Assembly: GCA_023258355.1 (NCBI GenBank)
Contig: JALQZL010000079.1
Location: 1-6,978 of the forward strand
DNA from: Wenzhouxiangellaceae bacterium
GTDB lineage: Bacteria; Pseudomonadota; Gammaproteobacteria; Xanthomonadales; Wenzhouxiangellaceae
Direction: 5' to 3'
Length of the DNA: 6,978 nt
The notes below the pieces were generated by a model. That model ran no database searches, was not told the DNA's origin, and saw nothing but the letters and a program-made list of their open reading frames with translations. The position numbers and the translations under genes were made by a program. Positions 5,077 through 6,978 of this stretch are shown here, piece after piece; position 1 is the first letter of the stretch; every line of letters starts with the position of its first letter.

Positions 5077-6960
5077 ATGGAAAAGCCCGCAGCCAGCTTT
5101 GACCGCAGAATTTTTGTGATTGCACATGATTTTTTTGTGCTGGTGGTGGCCTGGCTAGGTGCGCGCTTCCTGGCCAATTGGTTGATTGATGATCCCACCC
5201 TCACTTGGCCTCAGTTGGCCGTTGAAATTAATCTGATCTTAATCATCCAGGGCTTTTTGCAGTGGCGAGCGGGTCTCTACCGCGGTGTGTGGCGATTTGC
5301 CAGTCTTCCGGATCTCGGCAATCTCTTGAGAGCAGCCATATTAGGTGCCGTCGCAGGGATTGCCGTCATGCTACTCCTGGATGTCTCGCTCGAGGTCATG
5401 CTTTTGGTGGTTTGGGCTTTCCCTGGCATTTTGCTCCTGCTCTTAAGCCTGCCACGACTCACCTATCGAATTTTTAAAGACATGCGCTCAGAGGTCCATC
5501 AGAGGCGCGTTACCCAACGGACGCTCATTCTTGGCGCTGGTCGCTCAGGCCAACTTTTGTTGCCTGAGCTGCGCCGACGTGGGCGGTATGACGTGGTGGG
5601 CTACTTGGATGACAACGAAGCGCTACGTGGCCGCTTGGTTGAATCTTTGCCTGTGCTGGGTCCAATCACCCGCCTGTCCAAAGTATGCCGTGAGGCAGCC
5701 ATTGACTTGGTGGTCATTGCCATTCCCTCGGCGACGAATCAGCAAATGCAACGGATCGTCTCGTACTGCGAGGCGGCAGATGTCGAGTTCAAAACATTGC
5801 CCACACTCAAACAGATGGGCGCCACCCTGACACGCTTTGATGATCTTAAGTCCGTGGCCATTGAAGATTTGTTGGGGAGAGATCCGGTCTCCTTAGACTG
5901 GGATGGTTTGCGCGCAGGCCTTGCGGGTCGGCGAGTGTTGGTGACTGGCGGTGGTGGTTCGATTGGCGCAGAGCTGTGTCGGCAAATTGCCCGTTTAGAT
6001 CCAGCCTCACTGGTCATTCTGGATAACTGCGAGTACAACCTATACCGGGTTGATTACCGATTGCGCAGCGAGTTTCGCGACCTGATTATTGAGACTGTCT
6101 TAGGCGATATCTGCGACTCCGCGACGATTAATCGTGTGATGAGCCAAGGCCGCCCCGATGTGGTCTTCCATGCAGCCGCTTATAAGCATTTGCCTATGCT
6201 TCAAAATCAGGCGCGTGAGGCATTTAAAAACAATGTGTTGGGGACAAAACGCGTGGCCGATGCGGCCGCTACCCATGGTGTCGATACCTTCGTGCTTATC
6301 TCGACGGATAAAGCGGTCAATCCGACCAATGTGATGGGCGCAACCAAGCGCGTGGCTGAGCTTTACTGCCGCTACATTAACCAACATACCGCAACGCGAT
6401 TTATCACCGTTCGCTTTGGCAATGTGCTTAATTCAACGGGCTCAGTGGTCCCATTGTTTAACGAACAGATCAGACACGGTGGTCCAGTGACCGTGACCCA
6501 TCCAGACATCACTCGCTACTTTATGACAATAGCCGAGGCCGGCCAGTTGATCTTGCAAGCGGGGGTGTTGGGTGAGGGTGGTGAGGTCTTTGTCTTGGAT
6601 ATGGGTGAGCCGGTCAAGATCAGCTACTTGGCTGAGCAGTTAATTCGTCTTGCCGGTAAAGAGCCGGGGACTGATATTGAGATTATCTATACGGGGCTTC
6701 GTCCTGGTGAAAAGTTGTTCGAAGAACTCTTTCATGCTCATGAGCCCCATGCAAAGACTGGGCATGAGAAAATTTTCCTCAGCCGCAGCACTATGGACCA
6801 AGCCTCGTTGGAAGCGATCATGGCCAATCTTCAGGCAGCAGAGAGGGCGTCTCAGAGCTATGACACTGAGGCGTTGCAGGCTCTGTTAATCAAGATGGTC
6901 CCTGAGCTTGCTCGTCGTGGCGTGTCTTCTGATCCAAAAGTGGTTCCACTGACTGGATAA
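5077..6960 (+). CDS. wbpM: Membrane-bound UDP-GlcNAc 4,6-dehydratase, WbpM/PglF type
   Basis: WbpM converts UDP-GlcNAc to UDP-4-keto-6-deoxy-HexNAc, the precursor of QuiNAc, FucNAc and related sugars used early in O-antigen repeats. The 627-aa product has four N-terminal membrane helices (about 11-34, 48-63, 84-102, 105-124), with the family motif GLYRGVWRFASLPDL (66-80) between helices 2 and 3. Next comes a first Rossmann-like domain with LGAGRSG (G153, G155, G158). The catalytic SDR domain begins with VTGGGGSIGAEL (NAD site G291, G294, G297). The active-site stretch is STDKAVNPTNVMGATKR: D411, K412 and M420-xxx-K424. Met replaces the usual SDR tyrosine, as in P. aeruginosa WbpM. Both nucleotide domains look intact. 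It is somewhat shorter than PAO1 WbpM (about 665 aa as I recall). AGGA at 5068-5071 lies 5 nt before the ATG, and 12 nt separate it from the transferase gene, so the two are likely cotranscribed. The sugar product cannot be fixed without the rest of the locus. Confidence 0.94.
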   Translation: MEKPAASFDRRIFVIAHDFFVLVVAWLGARFLANWLIDDPTLTWPQLAVEINLILIIQGFLQWRAGLYRGVWRFASLPDLGNLLRAAILGAVAGIAVMLLLDVSLEVMLLVVWAFPGILLLLLSLPRLTYRIFKDMRSEVHQRRVTQRTLILGAGRSGQLLLPELRRRGRYDVVGYLDDNEALRGRLVESLPVLGPITRLSKVCREAAIDLVVIAIPSATNQQMQRIVSYCEAADVEFKTLPTLKQMGATLTRFDDLKSVAIEDLLGRDPVSLDWDGLRAGLAGRRVLVTGGGGSIGAELCRQIARLDPASLVILDNCEYNLYRVDYRLRSEFRDLIIETVLGDICDSATINRVMSQGRPDVVFHAAAYKHLPMLQNQAREAFKNNVLGTKRVADAAATHGVDTFVLISTDKAVNPTNVMGATKRVAELYCRYINQHTATRFITVRFGNVLNSTGSVVPLFNEQIRHGGPVTVTHPDITRYFMTIAEAGQLILQAGVLGEGGEVFVLDMGEPVKISYLAEQLIRLAGKEPGTDIEIIYTGLRPGEKLFEELFHAHEPHAKTGHEKIFLSRSTMDQASLEAIMANLQAAERASQSYDTEALQALLIKMVPELARRGVSSDPKVVPLTG

Positions 6961-6978
6961 ATTCGGTGTTGTTCAGGC

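Noticed and set aside
6100..6387. Antisense ORF inside the wbpM SDR domain
   Set aside because: It is opposite the conserved NAD/active-site coding region and has no supporting signal.
6961..6978. Start of a further gene or a terminator after wbpM
   Set aside because: Only 18 nt remain, with no start codon plus ribosome site and no inverted repeat.

Overview
This window looks like ordinary chromosomal DNA from a gammaproteobacterium. The order cmk-rpsA-ihfB-lapA-lapB is the standard gammaproteobacterial arrangement. The S1 and IHF-beta proteins align almost residue for residue with my recollection of the E. coli proteins (S1 is the same length, 557 aa; IHF-beta is 95 versus 94 aa). The last two genes resemble the wbpL-wbpM pair that closes the O-antigen locus of Pseudomonas, so a Pseudomonas-like or marine relative is likelier than an enteric. 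The species cannot be fixed from the sequence. All genes are on the + strand, base composition is even, and I see no insertion sequence, prophage, tRNA, rRNA or CRISPR.

Layout. 1-389: 3' part of cmk (CMP kinase), with a good sigma70-type promoter inside it at 183-211. 390-564: a 175-nt leader before rpsA with three successive predicted hairpins, no strong Shine-Dalgarno at the rpsA start, and a possible 12-codon upstream ORF whose stop overlaps the rpsA ATG. 565-2238: rpsA (ribosomal protein S1, six S1 domains). 2248-2535: ihfB, with a hairpin spanning its stop codon. 2577-2810 and 2811-4013: lapA and lapB, directly abutting. 4018-5064: a polytopic MraY/WecA/WbpL-type sugar-phosphate transferase with a TTG start. 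5077-6960: a WbpM-type membrane-bound UDP-GlcNAc 4,6-dehydratase. 6961-6978: nothing assignable.

How the genes fit together. The first half is translation and nucleoid housekeeping: CMP kinase, S1 and IHF-beta. The second half is envelope biogenesis. LapA/LapB act in control of LPS synthesis (LapB with FtsH on LpxC turnover in E. coli). WbpM makes the 4-keto-6-deoxy UDP-HexNAc precursor, and the WbpL-like enzyme would load a sugar phosphate onto undecaprenyl phosphate to start an O-antigen or similar glycan. In P. aeruginosa a large O-antigen cluster lies between ihfB (himD) and wbpM. Here only lapA-lapB and the wbpL-like gene lie between them, so this looks like a compact form of that locus. 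I found no clearly new multi-gene system. The least explained part is the rpsA leader.
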